Positions 17,466 to 26,225 are shown, numbered from the stretch's first letter. The stretch is 45,397 bases of DNA from Oculatella sp. LEGE 06141 (GCF_015207605.1 NZ_JADEWO010000051.1:1-45397); one strand, 5' to 3'. Numbers and translations: made by a program. The notes: generated by a model not told the origin, from the letters alone.

Positions 17466-18410
17466 ATGGATTTACTGCGATCGCTTCCCATTGGTCTTTA
17501 CCTGGAACAACCGCTCACCTGGTTGCACAAGCTCGATCCCCGTGTGAAATTGCTCTGGTTATTGGGCTTTCTGCTGACTCCGATTGCAGCCAATCCATTC
17601 TGGCGACTCTTGTTAGTGGGGTTGTTACTTCTACTCACTGTTGCCGCTCGCATTCCGTTTCGTGTTTGGCGGCGACAAATGGGGCTGATTATGGTGTTCA
17701 GCCTGCTGCTATTTTTGGTCACCATGCTGGCTCCCGATGGAGTTAATGTGGCTCACAAGCCGCGTTTGCCGCCAGACGAACTGATCCTCTCTCAAGCAAC
17801 AGTGGCTCCAGGCCGTGCCGCCGACCCGGAAAATGACCCACTGGCGATCGCCAACCTGCCGCAGCCAACCGATTATCAATATGTTTTGTTCGATCAAGGT
17901 GCGGTTCACATCACTCGTCGGTCTGTTGAACTCGCCGTTCGGGTTGGCGCGTTGATGTTCACCTTAATTTACAGCACCAATCTCTACCTGTTAACCACTG
18001 CGCCAGAGGAAATTACCGCTGCGCTGGACAATTTGATGCAGCCCCTGCGCCGCTTCAACGTGCCGGTTACCGAAATTGTATTAACTCTGACCCTCTCCCT
18101 CCGGTTTATTCCACTGGTTTTGGAAGAAGTGCAGAACTTAATTCGCTCGGTTAGGACAAGAGCGATCAACTGGAAGAAGTTGGGATTGCGGGGCACAAGC
18201 CAGGTTTGGATTATGGTGGGCGAGAAACTAATCGACAACCTGCTGCTGCGGGCTGAGCAAATTGCCAGCGCGATGCAGGTGAGGGGGTTTACCAGCCCAA
18301 ACCGCCATCGCGTCAGGTGGCATCAGTTTCGCTTGAGGTCTCTAGATTGGTTTGTAGTCGTAGGGCTGGTTGGGTTTGTGGTGGTTCGGGTGGTTTGGGG
18401 CGGCACGTAA
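17466..18410 (+). CDS. ecfT: ECF transporter transmembrane component EcfT (CbiQ family)
   Basis: A 314-residue membrane protein. The N-terminus (YLEQPLTWLHKLDPRVKLLW) is the standard EcfT opening, followed by hydrophobic helices at about 28-45, 50-62 and 75-92, and more after 165. The cytoplasmic coupling region has SVRTRAINWKKLG and SAMQVRGF, the Ala-x-x-Arg-Gly-type motifs that dock to the ATPases. EcfT links vitamin- or metal-binding S components to two ATPases; none of these partners is in the window, so the substrate is unknown. It follows der by 127 bases and precedes the trpE-like gene by 40, probably in one transcript. Confidence 0.9.
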   Translation: MDLLRSLPIGLYLEQPLTWLHKLDPRVKLLWLLGFLLTPIAANPFWRLLLVGLLLLLTVAARIPFRVWRRQMGLIMVFSLLLFLVTMLAPDGVNVAHKPRLPPDELILSQATVAPGRAADPENDPLAIANLPQPTDYQYVLFDQGAVHITRRSVELAVRVGALMFTLIYSTNLYLLTTAPEEITAALDNLMQPLRRFNVPVTEIVLTLTLSLRFIPLVLEEVQNLIRSVRTRAINWKKLGLRGTSQVWIMVGEKLIDNLLLRAEQIASAMQVRGFTSPNRHRVRWHQFRLRSLDWFVVVGLVGFVVVRVVWGGT

Positions 18411-18450
18411 CGGTGAGCAGTTCTCACGCTCCTGGCCGCTGGAGTCAGGC

Positions 18451-19908
18451 ATGATAAATACACTGCAACCCTGGTATTGGCGATCGCTTCCCCTCCATCG
18501 CCGAAGCGGCTCGGATGTGTTCGATGCGCTGTTTCGCTCAGCAACAGCAGCAAATCCAGGGGCGATCGCAACACTGCTAGAAAGTCCTTGTCCAGCAACT
18601 CAAGCCGAGCGGATTAACGAAGCACGATACTCTATCTGCGCTGGAGCGCCGCGCCAAGTAGACGGACAACCGCAACTGTGGACACCGCCGTTGGGTACGA
18701 TCGTGCCCTGGTTGCGATCGCGCTTGCAAGACCTATCGCCCTGTGCCGAATCAGCACCGCCGCTGCCGTTTACGGGAGGGTGGCTGGGTTGGCTGGGGTA
18801 TGACCTGGCCTGGGAAATTGAACAACTGCCCTCTCTCAATCCTGATCCGTTACCCTTCCCGGTTGCGTGTTGGTATGTTCCAGAAACCTTTGCAGTGCTG
18901 GATCATTGGGAGCAAGTTGTGTGGCTGGCGGCCAGCGATCCCAATCAGCTTGATCTGCTGGAGCAGCAGCTCACGAAAGCGTGCAAGGCAGAGCGTCATC
19001 CGCTCAACACGTTAGAGCCAAACACCGACCCGTTTCCTGCGGCTGAGTGGTCTGCTAAATTGCACTTCGCTACCTCCCAACGCCAGTATGAAGCAGCGGT
19101 GCGACGAGCAAAGGACTACATTCAGGCGGGCGATATCTTTCAAACCAATTTGTCGGTACGGTTTGGGGTACACACTCACGCCAGTAGCTGGTCAATTTAT
19201 CAAGCCCTTCAGCAAATTAACCCGTCTCCCTTTGCGAGCTATTGGCAAACCCCCTGGGGTGCGATCGCCAGTTGCTCACCCGAACGGTTGGTTCACTTAC
19301 AGGACCAAGTTGCCCAAACTCGGCCAATTGCCGGGACGCGATCGCGTGGTGCAACTCCGGCTGCCGATCGGCAGCTTGAACAAGAACTGCTCGCCAACAC
19401 CAAAGAGAATGCAGAGCACATTATGTTGGTTGACTTAGAGCGCAACGACTTAGGGCGCGTCTGCCGGTGGGGATCAGTTCAGGTGAACGAGTTGCTCACC
19501 ATCGAACGCTACAGTCATGTGATGCACTTAGTCAGTAACATTCACGGATACCTGCACCCTGAGCAAACGGCGATCGACTTAATCTGCGCCATGTTTCCTG
19601 GGGGAACCATTACGGGTTGTCCCAAAGTACGTTGTATGGAAATCATTGAGGAACTAGAACCGATTCGTCGTAACCTGTTCTACGGCTCGTGCGGCTATTT
19701 AGATTGGCGAGGACAGCTTGACCTCAACATTTTGATTCGGACGCTGCTCTGCACTTCTGCATCGCCTGATCACCTTGACCAGACGGTTTGGGGGCAAGTT
19801 GGTGCTGGGATTGTAGCCGACAGCGATCCGTCTAACGAATGGCAAGAATCCTTACAAAAAGCGAAAGCCCAACTGTTAGCCATTCGCTTGGCCGAACACT
19901 CTAACTAA
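18451..19908 (+). CDS. Anthranilate synthase component I-type / PabB-like chorismate-utilising enzyme
   Basis: A 485-residue chorismate-binding enzyme. The conserved C-terminal core is intact: GDIFQTNLSVRF (227-238), RPIAGTRSRG (291-300), LLANTKENAEHIMLVDLERN, and FPGGTITGCPKVRCMEIIEE. PIAGT is the signature of anthranilate synthase; classical aminodeoxychorismate synthase has PIKGT with a catalytic Lys, so this copy should make anthranilate, although overall sequence also resembles PabB. It needs a glutaminase partner not present here. I start at ATG 18451 with GGAG six bases before it; the longer frame from 18370 overlaps ecfT and is rejected. It resembles the second TrpE-type copy kept by many cyanobacteria next to der and ecfT. 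Confidence 0.9.
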   Translation: MINTLQPWYWRSLPLHRRSGSDVFDALFRSATAANPGAIATLLESPCPATQAERINEARYSICAGAPRQVDGQPQLWTPPLGTIVPWLRSRLQDLSPCAESAPPLPFTGGWLGWLGYDLAWEIEQLPSLNPDPLPFPVACWYVPETFAVLDHWEQVVWLAASDPNQLDLLEQQLTKACKAERHPLNTLEPNTDPFPAAEWSAKLHFATSQRQYEAAVRRAKDYIQAGDIFQTNLSVRFGVHTHASSWSIYQALQQINPSPFASYWQTPWGAIASCSPERLVHLQDQVAQTRPIAGTRSRGATPAADRQLEQELLANTKENAEHIMLVDLERNDLGRVCRWGSVQVNELLTIERYSHVMHLVSNIHGYLHPEQTAIDLICAMFPGGTITGCPKVRCMEIIEELEPIRRNLFYGSCGYLDWRGQLDLNILIRTLLCTSASPDHLDQTVWGQVGAGIVADSDPSNEWQESLQKAKAQLLAIRLAEHSN

Positions 19909-19961
19909 GGGTTGAATTGCATTAAATAAGGGATGCGATCGCCTCAAACGCTGCGTCAAAT

Positions 19962-19975
19962 GTACATTGATATAC
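19962..19975 (+). promoter_or_regulatory. NtcA-binding site (perfect GTA-N8-TAC)
   Basis: GTACATTGATATAC matches the NtcA consensus GTA-N8-TAC exactly. A -10-like TATCTC begins 20 bases later (19996-20001), the spacing used by NtcA-activated class II promoters, which would start transcription near 20008. NtcA is the nitrogen-control activator of cyanobacteria. The pipX start is over 300 bases downstream, so the nearest product is the candidate RNA at 20008-20076. Confidence 0.6.
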
Positions 19976-20007
19976 AGAAAAAATACGGTTTACGTTATCT
20001 CACTCAC

Positions 20008-20076
20008 GCAAGTTATAGTGCACAGATATTACAATTCGTCTGGACTCTCAACCATCAGCCAATTGGGAGTGATTTT
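20008..20076 (+). ncRNA. Candidate NtcA-activated small RNA (NsiR4-like organisation)
   Basis: About 69 nt between the predicted start (near 20008) and the end of a stem-loop. The 3' hairpin pairs ACTCTCAA (20044-20051) with TTGGGAGT (20063-20070), eight pairs with one G-T, followed by GATTTT. Size, NtcA box and terminal hairpin match the known NtcA-dependent regulator NsiR4, which is about 70 nt and controls a glutamine synthetase inactivating factor. I cannot confirm identity at sequence level, so the NsiR4 label is inference. The U tract is short, so read-through into pipX is possible. Confidence 0.45.
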
Positions 20077-20292
20077 GGCCTAAGAAATACCGTAATTTTG
20101 TAGCAGAGTGGCACACTTTCTCATACAGTAGTGAAATAGCTGTGCAACCAAATTGTATTTAGCATCTGCCGTGACCTCAAAAACGATTTCGATGTCATGC
20201 TCACAACACACATCGTTTTGCAGACCTCTCGTTATCGTTAATCCATTTGATATCCACATGTGTTTCGCTGACAAATACCATTTTTTGACTCA

Positions 20293-20601
20293 ATGTTAAA
20301 CCCAGCCACTACTGAGACAGCCCAAGTCCGAATGAGTACCGAAATCTATCTCAATCATCCGACCTTTGGTTTGCTGTATAGAGTGTGTCTGGTGGAAGAG
20401 AGCCGAGAACTGTTTGCCACCCTCTACGCCCAGCGTTTGTTCTTCCTGGTCACTACCAAGCCAGACGGAATCCATTTTGATCCAATTAGTCGAACAGATG
20501 CACGGATCATGGTTGAAAATCGGCTCCGATACCTGCGCCGTAACGGGCAGCATCAAGACCTCAGCTCGTTACAGGTGGTGCATAAGCAAACATTTCAGTA
20601 G
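20293..20601 (+). CDS. pipX: PII-interacting protein PipX, NtcA coactivator
   Basis: A 102-residue protein with an intact PipX Tudor-like domain: YLNHPTFGLLYRVC, LFATLYAQRLFFLVTT, FDPISRTDARIMVENRLRYL. PipX binds either PII (GlnB) or NtcA; with 2-oxoglutarate-bound NtcA it strengthens activation of nitrogen genes, and under nitrogen excess it is held by PII. The start is uncertain: ATG 20293 gives MLNPATTET before the domain, and ATG 20332 (MSTEIYLNHP) would give 89 residues, the length of the Synechococcus protein. Neither has a good ribosome site. It is followed 125 bases later by pipY, the usual operon partner. Confidence 0.96.
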   Translation: MLNPATTETAQVRMSTEIYLNHPTFGLLYRVCLVEESRELFATLYAQRLFFLVTTKPDGIHFDPISRTDARIMVENRLRYLRRNGQHQDLSSLQVVHKQTFQ

Positions 20602-20726
20602 TTCATGAGCCTTATTGGCAGAGCGGTTGGGTAACGTATGGGCAAGGCTTTCGTTCTCTCGGCGTTTGTAGCACCAGGAAAATAGGCGGTTGCCCGGTCG
20701 TTCAGGAGACAATGTAAGGGGCAGGA

Positions 20727-21410
20727 ATGACAGGTTCTCTCTCGACCAATGTAATTGCCGAACGGATTCGCCGAATTCAGCAGACTTTACCAGATTCAGT
20801 TCGGCTCATTGCGGTTACAAAACAGGTTCCAGTAGAGGCAATTCGGTTTGCTTATGAAGCAGGGCTGCGAGATTTTGGCGAAAGCCGTATTCAAGAAGCC
20901 GCTGAAAAACAGGCGAAACTGCACGACCTGCCCAACATTACCTGGCACTTGATCGGGCACTTGCAAAGCAACAAGGTGAACAAGGCGCTCGACCACTTCC
21001 AGTGGATTCATTCGTTAGATAGTCTGAAATTGGCGCAGCGGATTGATACACTGGCCGCTACGCTTGGCACAAAGCCCAACGTTTTGCTACAGGTCAAGGT
21101 TCTACCCGATCCAACCAAGTATGGATGGACGGTCGATGACCTGCTAAGCGACCTGCCCGCTTTGGATCAGTGTTGCAATATCAACATTGTGGGGTTGATG
21201 GCTATCCCGCCCTACGGCCTCAGTTCCACCGAAACCTTAGCCGTTTTTAACCGTACGCGTGAATTAGCAGAAAAGATTCGACAGCAAGACTGGTTGCATA
21301 TTACAATGCAGCATCTCTCAATGGGGATGTCGGAAGACTATCCGCTAGCGGTTCAAGCTGGGGCAACGATGATCCGACCGGGAAGGATATTGTTTGGCGA
21401 AAGAGGGTAG
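20727..21410 (+). CDS. pipY: PLP homeostasis protein PipY (YggS/COG0325 family)
   Basis: A 227-residue single-domain PLP-binding barrel of the YggS family. The PLP lysine is Lys32 in LIAVTKQVP; GLRDFGESRIQEAAEKQ, WHLIGHLQSNKVN, HSLDSLKLAQRI and LSMGMSEDYPLAVQAG are all family blocks. It is thought to buffer pyridoxal phosphate and keep amino- and keto-acid pools balanced. ATG 20727, with AAGGGG upstream. The pipX-pipY pair is a conserved cyanobacterial operon, tying PLP homeostasis to nitrogen signalling. Full length. Confidence 0.95.
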   Translation: MTGSLSTNVIAERIRRIQQTLPDSVRLIAVTKQVPVEAIRFAYEAGLRDFGESRIQEAAEKQAKLHDLPNITWHLIGHLQSNKVNKALDHFQWIHSLDSLKLAQRIDTLAATLGTKPNVLLQVKVLPDPTKYGWTVDDLLSDLPALDQCCNINIVGLMAIPPYGLSSTETLAVFNRTRELAEKIRQQDWLHITMQHLSMGMSEDYPLAVQAGATMIRPGRILFGERG

Positions 21411-21828
21411 GCTAATTCGTTGAGTCTGCCCGATCCTTGACCTCATAACTATTATTTTTCCCATGCAATGTTTGCTACATTTTTGTTGTTTGATGGGTTG
21501 ATGTCATTTAATCAAGCCCTTTTACTGTCAGCAACTCTATTTGTAAGGTGGCAAACCATTGCAGATTTTTTCATCAGCGTTTCAGTAGAGCCTTGAATTT
21601 AGAGAATTGATGTATACTAATGTCTCAATCAAACGAGCGACTAACAGGGTGTTCGTGAATCCAATCTCCTGGTTTAAGGCATTAACCTTTTTTTAAGCCT
21701 TATATCAATCTAAAAGCCTCAATCGAGTAGTAGCTTTTTTGATGAACTGGTGTATTCTGTTTTTGTTTGATATCTGTCGATTAGAGGCTGATTTCTTGAG
21801 CTAACCCTATCGTGATGGAGCGTGAACA
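21411..21828. other. Gene-free region between pipY and sepF
   Basis: AT-rich, with no open frame. TATACT (21613-21618) is a good -10 candidate. Near 21712-21740, AAAAGC pairs with GCTTTT around a 15-base loop and runs into six T, a weak terminator-like structure. The sepF promoter and ribosome site GGAG (21817-21820) lie here. Confidence 0.4.
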
Positions 21829-22413
21829 GTGAATAGCATTTTTTCGAAGCTACGAGACTTTGTTGGTTTCAACGACCCTGCTGATTATGAATACGAATAT
21901 GCAGAAATGGATGGAGAGGAGTATCAGAATCTTTATCAAGAAGAAAATACTCAGCCTGTAGCAGAAGAAGAACCTCGTCGTCGTCGGATGCGCGATCGCG
22001 CCATGCTAGCCTCTGAAGCTGGAGTTGGAACTACTATGAGTAATGTGATCGGAATGCCTGGAGCGGTGAACGGTATGTCTGAGGTTGTGGTGATGGAACC
22101 TCGGACATTTGAAGAGATGCCACAGGCAATCCGGGCGCTGCGCGAGCGCAAATCGGTTGTGCTAAACCTGACGATTATGGACCCAGACCAGGCGCAACGG
22201 GCAGTAGACTTCGTTGCTGGTGGAACCTATGCGATTGATGGCCACCAGGAGCGGATTGGCGAAAGCATCTTCTTGTTTACGCCGAACTGTGTCCAGGTCA
22301 GCACCCAATTGGGCGGCACAAATGAATCGCCTGCACAGCAACAGCCTCAGATGCGTACGGCTCGCCCAACCGCGCCATCTCCTGCGTGGACTGCTGATGC
22401 TCGGATGGCCTGA
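21829..22413 (+). CDS. sepF: Cell division protein SepF
   Basis: A 194-residue protein that begins with the membrane-binding amphipathic helix ([14 protein letters not shown]), then an acidic/Arg linker, and a C-terminal SepF domain (about 90-165: [70 protein letters not shown]). SepF anchors FtsZ to the membrane and aligns its filaments; in cyanobacteria, which lack FtsA, it takes over that job. GTG start at 21829 with GGAG eight bases upstream. It sits 46 bases before proC, the usual order in this cluster. Confidence 0.96.
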   Translation: MNSIFSKLRDFVGFNDPADYEYEYAEMDGEEYQNLYQEENTQPVAEEEPRRRRMRDRAMLASEAGVGTTMSNVIGMPGAVNGMSEVVVMEPRTFEEMPQAIRALRERKSVVLNLTIMDPDQAQRAVDFVAGGTYAIDGHQERIGESIFLFTPNCVQVSTQLGGTNESPAQQQPQMRTARPTAPSPAWTADARMA

Positions 22414-22459
22414 AAGTTTACCAATCCTTGTCGTTACGGCTTAGGAGACAGCGAACCAG

Positions 22460-23260
22460 TTGTCAGTCAAACTTGGGATGATAGGTGGCGGGGTAATGGG
22501 AGAAGCTCTCTTATCCCGCCTCGTTGTTCAAACAGTAGTGACACCAGATTCGATTCTGGTGAGCGACCCGGTTGCCCAGCGGCGAGAGTATCTGGCGGAG
22601 CAATATGGCGTGAACGTTACGGCAGACAATCAGACCGTTGCGGCTGAGTCAGACCTATTGCTGCTGGCTATTAAGCCTCAGGTTTTTGATCTGGTGGTGG
22701 CTCCGTTGCAGCTCAAGCGACCTGAGCAACTGGTGATTTCAATTCTGGCGGGTGTTCCGTTAAATCGACTGGAATTAGCATTTCCAAATCAGCCTGTGGT
22801 GCGGGCGATGCCCAACACGCCGGCAACCGTGGGGGCAGGAATGACCGCGATCGCATCGGGGCACCATGCAGATGCAACCCATCTACAGCGAGCCAGACAG
22901 GTATTTGAAGCCGTTGGTGAGGTGGTTGAAGTCCCCGAAGCGATGATGGATGCCGTCACGGGGCTGTCTGGTTCGGGGCCAGGATATGTCGCCGTTATGA
23001 TTGAGGCTTTGACCGATGGTGGGGTTGCGGTGGGGTTGCCCAGAGCTGTTGCGGCCAAACTGGCGTTGCAGACCGTGCAGGGAACCGCAGAATTGTTGCA
23101 GTCTACCGGGATGCACCCTGCTGAGTTGAAAGATCGCGTTACCAGTCCTGGCGGTACGACGATTGCGGGGATCGCTCATCTAGAAAAGTCGAACTTTCGC
23201 TCGGCACTGATTGAAGCGGTGCGAGCGGCTTATCAGCGTTCTCAAGCCTTGGGGGAATGA
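22460..23260 (+). CDS. proC: Pyrroline-5-carboxylate reductase
   Basis: A 266-residue enzyme for the last step of proline synthesis (P5C to proline, using NADPH). The N-terminal dinucleotide site is KLGMIGGGVMGEALLSRL; AMPNTPATVGAGMTAI and TGLSGSGPGYVAVMIEALTD are family motifs, and the C-terminal dimer domain ends with DRVTSPGGTTIAGIAHLE. The start is TTG 22460 with TAGGAG 12 bases upstream; using the next ATG (22478) would cut the start of the Rossmann strand. It follows sepF by 46 bases and is probably co-transcribed. Confidence 0.96.
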   Translation: MSVKLGMIGGGVMGEALLSRLVVQTVVTPDSILVSDPVAQRREYLAEQYGVNVTADNQTVAAESDLLLLAIKPQVFDLVVAPLQLKRPEQLVISILAGVPLNRLELAFPNQPVVRAMPNTPATVGAGMTAIASGHHADATHLQRARQVFEAVGEVVEVPEAMMDAVTGLSGSGPGYVAVMIEALTDGGVAVGLPRAVAAKLALQTVQGTAELLQSTGMHPAELKDRVTSPGGTTIAGIAHLEKSNFRSALIEAVRAAYQRSQALGE

Positions 23261-23367
23261 CCTGCTCGGAACCTCAAGAATTGAATCAGCCGCAACGAAC
23301 ACAAGACTAATGCTGATTTATCCTGAGAGCTGAAGCACAATTGACCTGATTGGGTTAAATAAACTTG

Positions 23368-23391
23368 GAGCTGAACAGAAATGCTCAGCTC
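23368..23391. repeat. Perfect 7-bp inverted repeat between proC and the small membrane protein
   Basis: GAGCTGA (23368-23374) and TCAGCTC (23385-23391) around a 10-base loop, about 30 bases upstream of the next ATG. It has no adjacent T run, though TTTTT follows a little later. It could be a leader hairpin or the end of the proC transcript. Confidence 0.4.
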
Positions 23392-23421
23392 TATTCTGCA
23401 TTTTTGCATACAGAGGATACC

Positions 23422-23715
23422 ATGGATGTCCCTCATTTATTGGTGCAGCTTGTTGTCGCGCTCGCATGTGCAGGTGCCGCAACAGTCCTGATCCCACGTC
23501 AAATTCCAGGGCAGCTTGTGGGCCTATTCTTGGTTGGATTCGCTGGGGTTTGGTTAGGAGAGTGGGGTTTTGGGCTACTCTACCGTGAGTATGGCCTCGA
23601 CCATCAACTGTTGCGCTGGCAAATTCAGGATGTGCTGATTGTGCCAGCTATTATTGGGTCGGCGATCGTGCTTTACGTGGTCACGGCATTTTTAAGGTGG
23701 GGACGGTACAGCTAG
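23422..23715 (+). CDS. Small membrane protein, GlsB/YeaQ/YmgE-like
   Basis: A 97-residue protein with three hydrophobic helices (about 5-25, 30-45, 70-90). The pattern, in which GQLVGLFLVGFAGVWLGEWGF follows a first helix and a final helix at the C-terminus, resembles the transglycosylase-associated GlsB/YeaQ family, but similarity is judged only by eye. Its function would be in the cytoplasmic membrane and is unknown. ATG 23422 has GAGGA upstream; a longer frame from 23365 is unlikely. It ends five bases before the convergent plsY gene. Confidence 0.72.
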   Translation: MDVPHLLVQLVVALACAGAATVLIPRQIPGQLVGLFLVGFAGVWLGEWGFGLLYREYGLDHQLLRWQIQDVLIVPAIIGSAIVLYVVTAFLRWGRYS

Positions 23716-23720
23716 TTCTG

Positions 23721-24395
23721 CTAAGAGTGGCTGGATTCTGGTTGGGTTTGCCCCAGTCTGGGTTCAGTTCCAGCGATTAATCGCTGGATGTTCGTCTGGT
23801 GCCGCCAAATCACATATAACCCTCCCGCGATCGCCATGAGCTGGTAGGGCAAGGGCTGGTTGAATACAACCATCAAAACACAGGCGGCGATCGCGGCCAA
23901 GATAGAGCCTAATGAGACAATTCGTGAGAGCGCCAATATCAGGCCAAAGAGACTCAGCGCCCCAAGACCCACTTGCCACGACATGGCTAGCAAGACCCCC
24001 AGGCTGGTTGCAACTGATTTTCCCCCTGTGAACTGAATCCAGATAGATTTGCTGTGACCCAGAATAGCGGACAACCCAACCAGGGTGACCGTCCAGGGCA
24101 GCCAGGTCTCTAAGTCAACGGAGGCGGGTGCTACCTGGGTAAAGGTTGGTACAGCATACAGCCAGCGGGTAAGGGCGATCGCCAATGCCCCTTTCAGCAC
24201 GTCAGTTAGCAGAACAAACAAGGCGGCTCCTTTACCAACGGTTCGCAGCACGTTCGTTGCCCCGGTTGACTTAGAGCCGTGTTCCCGGATATCAATTCCT
24301 TTGAGAATGCGGCCTGTCCAATAGCCCGTTGGCAGCGATCCCAACAAATAAGCGACTACCAACAGTAACCCGTTCCCCAACAGCCAACCTGCCAT
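23721..24395 (-). CDS. plsY: Acyl-phosphate:glycerol-3-phosphate acyltransferase PlsY
   Basis: A 224-residue membrane enzyme that transfers an acyl group from acyl-phosphate to glycerol-3-phosphate, the first step of glycerolipid synthesis. LLGSLPTGYWTGRI and REHGSKSTGATNVLRTVGKG are the substrate-binding loops, GHSKSIWIQFTGGKSVATSLGVLL is the third motif, and at least five hydrophobic helices are visible. ATG at 24395 with GGAGG upstream. It is the last gene of a minus-strand run that starts with an MlaE-type lipid permease, linking lipid synthesis and transport. Confidence 0.95.
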   Translation of the reverse strand: MAGWLLGNGLLLVVAYLLGSLPTGYWTGRILKGIDIREHGSKSTGATNVLRTVGKGAALFVLLTDVLKGALAIALTRWLYAVPTFTQVAPASVDLETWLPWTVTLVGLSAILGHSKSIWIQFTGGKSVATSLGVLLAMSWQVGLGALSLFGLILALSRIVSLGSILAAIAACVLMVVFNQPLPYQLMAIAGGLYVIWRHQTNIQRLIAGTEPRLGQTQPESSHS

Positions 24396-24473
24396 TTTAT
24401 GTGCCCTCCTTCCGGCCGTATTTAGTCTACCGCGCTGTTATGCGCTTTGTTTGACTACAGGGCATTGACCCGA

Positions 24474-25613
24474 TCAAATGAGCGGAGGATTCATTGGGTC
24501 TACAGCAAAGGCCAGCCAAAGCGGAAATTGGAGCAGGGAAAGGTTAATCAGGTCTTCTGATTCGTCAATCAGGATGAGCGGCAAGTCACCCCGTTTGACG
24601 AGACGATCGGCACGCTGAGCCAGCGGTTCGGGGGCTTCAAATAAAACAACACCCTGCTCGGCACCAAAATCGCCCCGCGAGATGCCAAGACAGTCTTGCA
24701 ACCCTCTGCGCCATTCCCCCAGCCGTTCGGGGGAGTCGGCTAATACAAGGGTGCGGACGCGATCGCCATAGAGCGTTCGTAGGATTGAAATGGTGGCTGA
24801 ACTAATCAAAATATTTTGCAACCGCGATCCCATCGAGCGCAACGCCCCCCGCCCCCCTTGATTGAAAAACCAATTCGAGACGCGTTCCGCGTGAATCGGT
24901 TCAAACGTGCGGCGCAGCCGCCAGGGTGGGCCATAGTAGTCGGGCACGGTTCGATACTGGTCTAACAGTTTGCGGATTTGTTTGGCCTCCTCCTTGAAGC
25001 TTTGCTCAGCAAACTTGGGAGACACTGGCCTGTCTTCTACGGGCTGCGGCTCGTCAACCATCGCTCGTGGCGATCGCTCCCCTGGTTCGGAAACCAGTTG
25101 CAGTTGTTCTGCCGCGATCGCTAAATCTTGCAAACTGCCAACTAGATAGTCTTTAAACCCCTGCACCCGAATCGCCAAATCTTGAGACACTCCAGCAAAG
25201 CTAGTCCGCATTTCGGCTCGAATGCGCTCTTGCCGTCGTTCAAGCTGCTCGACTGAAATTTGCAGCGTTTGCTTGCGCCGTTCTAGCTCGGTTAACCCTT
25301 CTTGCACTAACCGCCCTACCGTCATTTGGGCTTCGGCCACCTGCTCTTTCAGCATGGCATTGTAAGATGCCTGCAATGCAGCCACGTCTCGCTTCAGGGT
25401 TTGCTCTTGCCGTTTTAAGTCGGCTACTTTCTGTTCCAGGTCTTTGATCTCACGGCGCAGCAAATCATCAGACGCATCGCGAGCGATCGCCGTTCCATCC
25501 CTGTCTGGGGGGATGATATCTGGGGAAATGGTGTCTGGCGAGGGGTCAGCCGCTTGTTTCGCAGGCGGATTGGTTGATTGCGGGGCAGAAGGCAAGAAAT
25601 CGTCTGAGTTCAT
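24474..25613 (-). CDS. DUF3086 domain-containing protein
   Basis: A 379-residue cyanobacterial protein of unknown function. Residues 1-45 are acidic and Pro-rich; about 50-140 form a long coiled coil (LLRREIKDLEQKVADLKRQE onward). The C-terminal half carries the DUF3086 domain: FEPIHAERVSNWFFNQGGRG, LQNILISSATISILRTLYGD, LGEWRRGLQDCLGISRGDFG and VVLFEAPEPLAQRADRL. No signal peptide or membrane helix. ATG at 25613. It lies between DUF3119 and plsY on the same strand with gaps of about 80 bases, so a role connected with membrane lipids is a contextual guess only. Confidence 0.88.
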   Translation of the reverse strand: MNSDDFLPSAPQSTNPPAKQAADPSPDTISPDIIPPDRDGTAIARDASDDLLRREIKDLEQKVADLKRQEQTLKRDVAALQASYNAMLKEQVAEAQMTVGRLVQEGLTELERRKQTLQISVEQLERRQERIRAEMRTSFAGVSQDLAIRVQGFKDYLVGSLQDLAIAAEQLQLVSEPGERSPRAMVDEPQPVEDRPVSPKFAEQSFKEEAKQIRKLLDQYRTVPDYYGPPWRLRRTFEPIHAERVSNWFFNQGGRGALRSMGSRLQNILISSATISILRTLYGDRVRTLVLADSPERLGEWRRGLQDCLGISRGDFGAEQGVVLFEAPEPLAQRADRLVKRGDLPLILIDESEDLINLSLLQFPLWLAFAVDPMNPPLI

Positions 25614-25698
25614 AGCGTATTTAATCAGTTGTTGCTGGTTGCTAGTTGTGCGCAGACGAAGGCTAACAGCAAACCACTAACAACTTGGCAGCAGAGGG

Positions 25699-26091
25699 TT
25701 AGCGAGTCGTTGGGCAACGCTGTTCCAAACAGGTTTTCAATTGCTTGGCATCAAACAGGATCGGCAAAAAGTGAATGCTTTTGACCTCTTTGAAATAAAA
25801 CAATACAGGCACATTAGACCAAAAAATTTGCCAGTTTTGCCAATGTTGGTAGGGAAAGCGGCGAATCAACGTCTCTCCACGATAGATATCCAGGTCTGTT
25901 TCTGTAAACAGCAGCCGCAACGTAATGGCCTGGAACATTAAGAATACGCCAAACAGGGCGATCGCTCCGCTTACCCAGGGTTGCACCCACAGCAGCGGGA
26001 TAGATAACAGCACCAGCGCGATCGGCAGTGAATAGCTCGGAGCCAGTTGCACCGTTTCAGTTTGATTAGCAGTCGTCGGAGTAGTCGTCAC
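25699..26091 (-). CDS. DUF3119 family membrane protein
   Basis: A 130-residue protein with two N-terminal membrane helices (about 18-58, with IALFGVFLMFQAITLRL) and a cytoplasmic PH-like tail (FTETDLDIYRGETLIRRFPY, FWSNVPVLFYFKEVKSIHFLPILFD). This is the cyanobacterial DUF3119 pattern. I start at GTG 26091 (MTTTPTTANQ), typical of family N-termini; TTG 26106 would add five residues. It follows the MlaE permease by 134 bases on the same strand. Function unknown; the context suggests a lipid-transport accessory. Confidence 0.85.
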   Translation of the reverse strand: MTTTPTTANQTETVQLAPSYSLPIALVLLSIPLLWVQPWVSGAIALFGVFLMFQAITLRLLFTETDLDIYRGETLIRRFPYQHWQNWQIFWSNVPVLFYFKEVKSIHFLPILFDAKQLKTCLEQRCPTTR

Positions 26092-26225
26092 AAGCGCTAG
26101 ACCCAATAGAACAGCGTTGATTACACCTGTAGCAGCAGAACCGATAGGGAATTGTTTAAGGATCGCGTCTCAAGACTGCATCCTTCCAACTAGCGGTTCA
26201 CCTTCCATTCTAAAGGGTTGCGTCC

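Larger units (their letters stand above)
19909..20292. other. Intergenic region with NtcA box and probable small RNA, upstream of pipX
   Basis: Besides the NtcA site and RNA listed separately, the right half (20080-20274) has a 64-codon minus-strand open frame beginning at TTG with no ribosome site and no recognised family. I do not call it a gene. The sequence is more AT-rich than its surroundings. Confidence 0.5.

Noticed and set aside
20080-20274. 64-codon minus-strand frame upstream of pipX
   Set aside because: It begins at TTG just after a stop, has no ribosome site and matches no family I know; it could still be a small gene, so it is noted in the intergenic entry.
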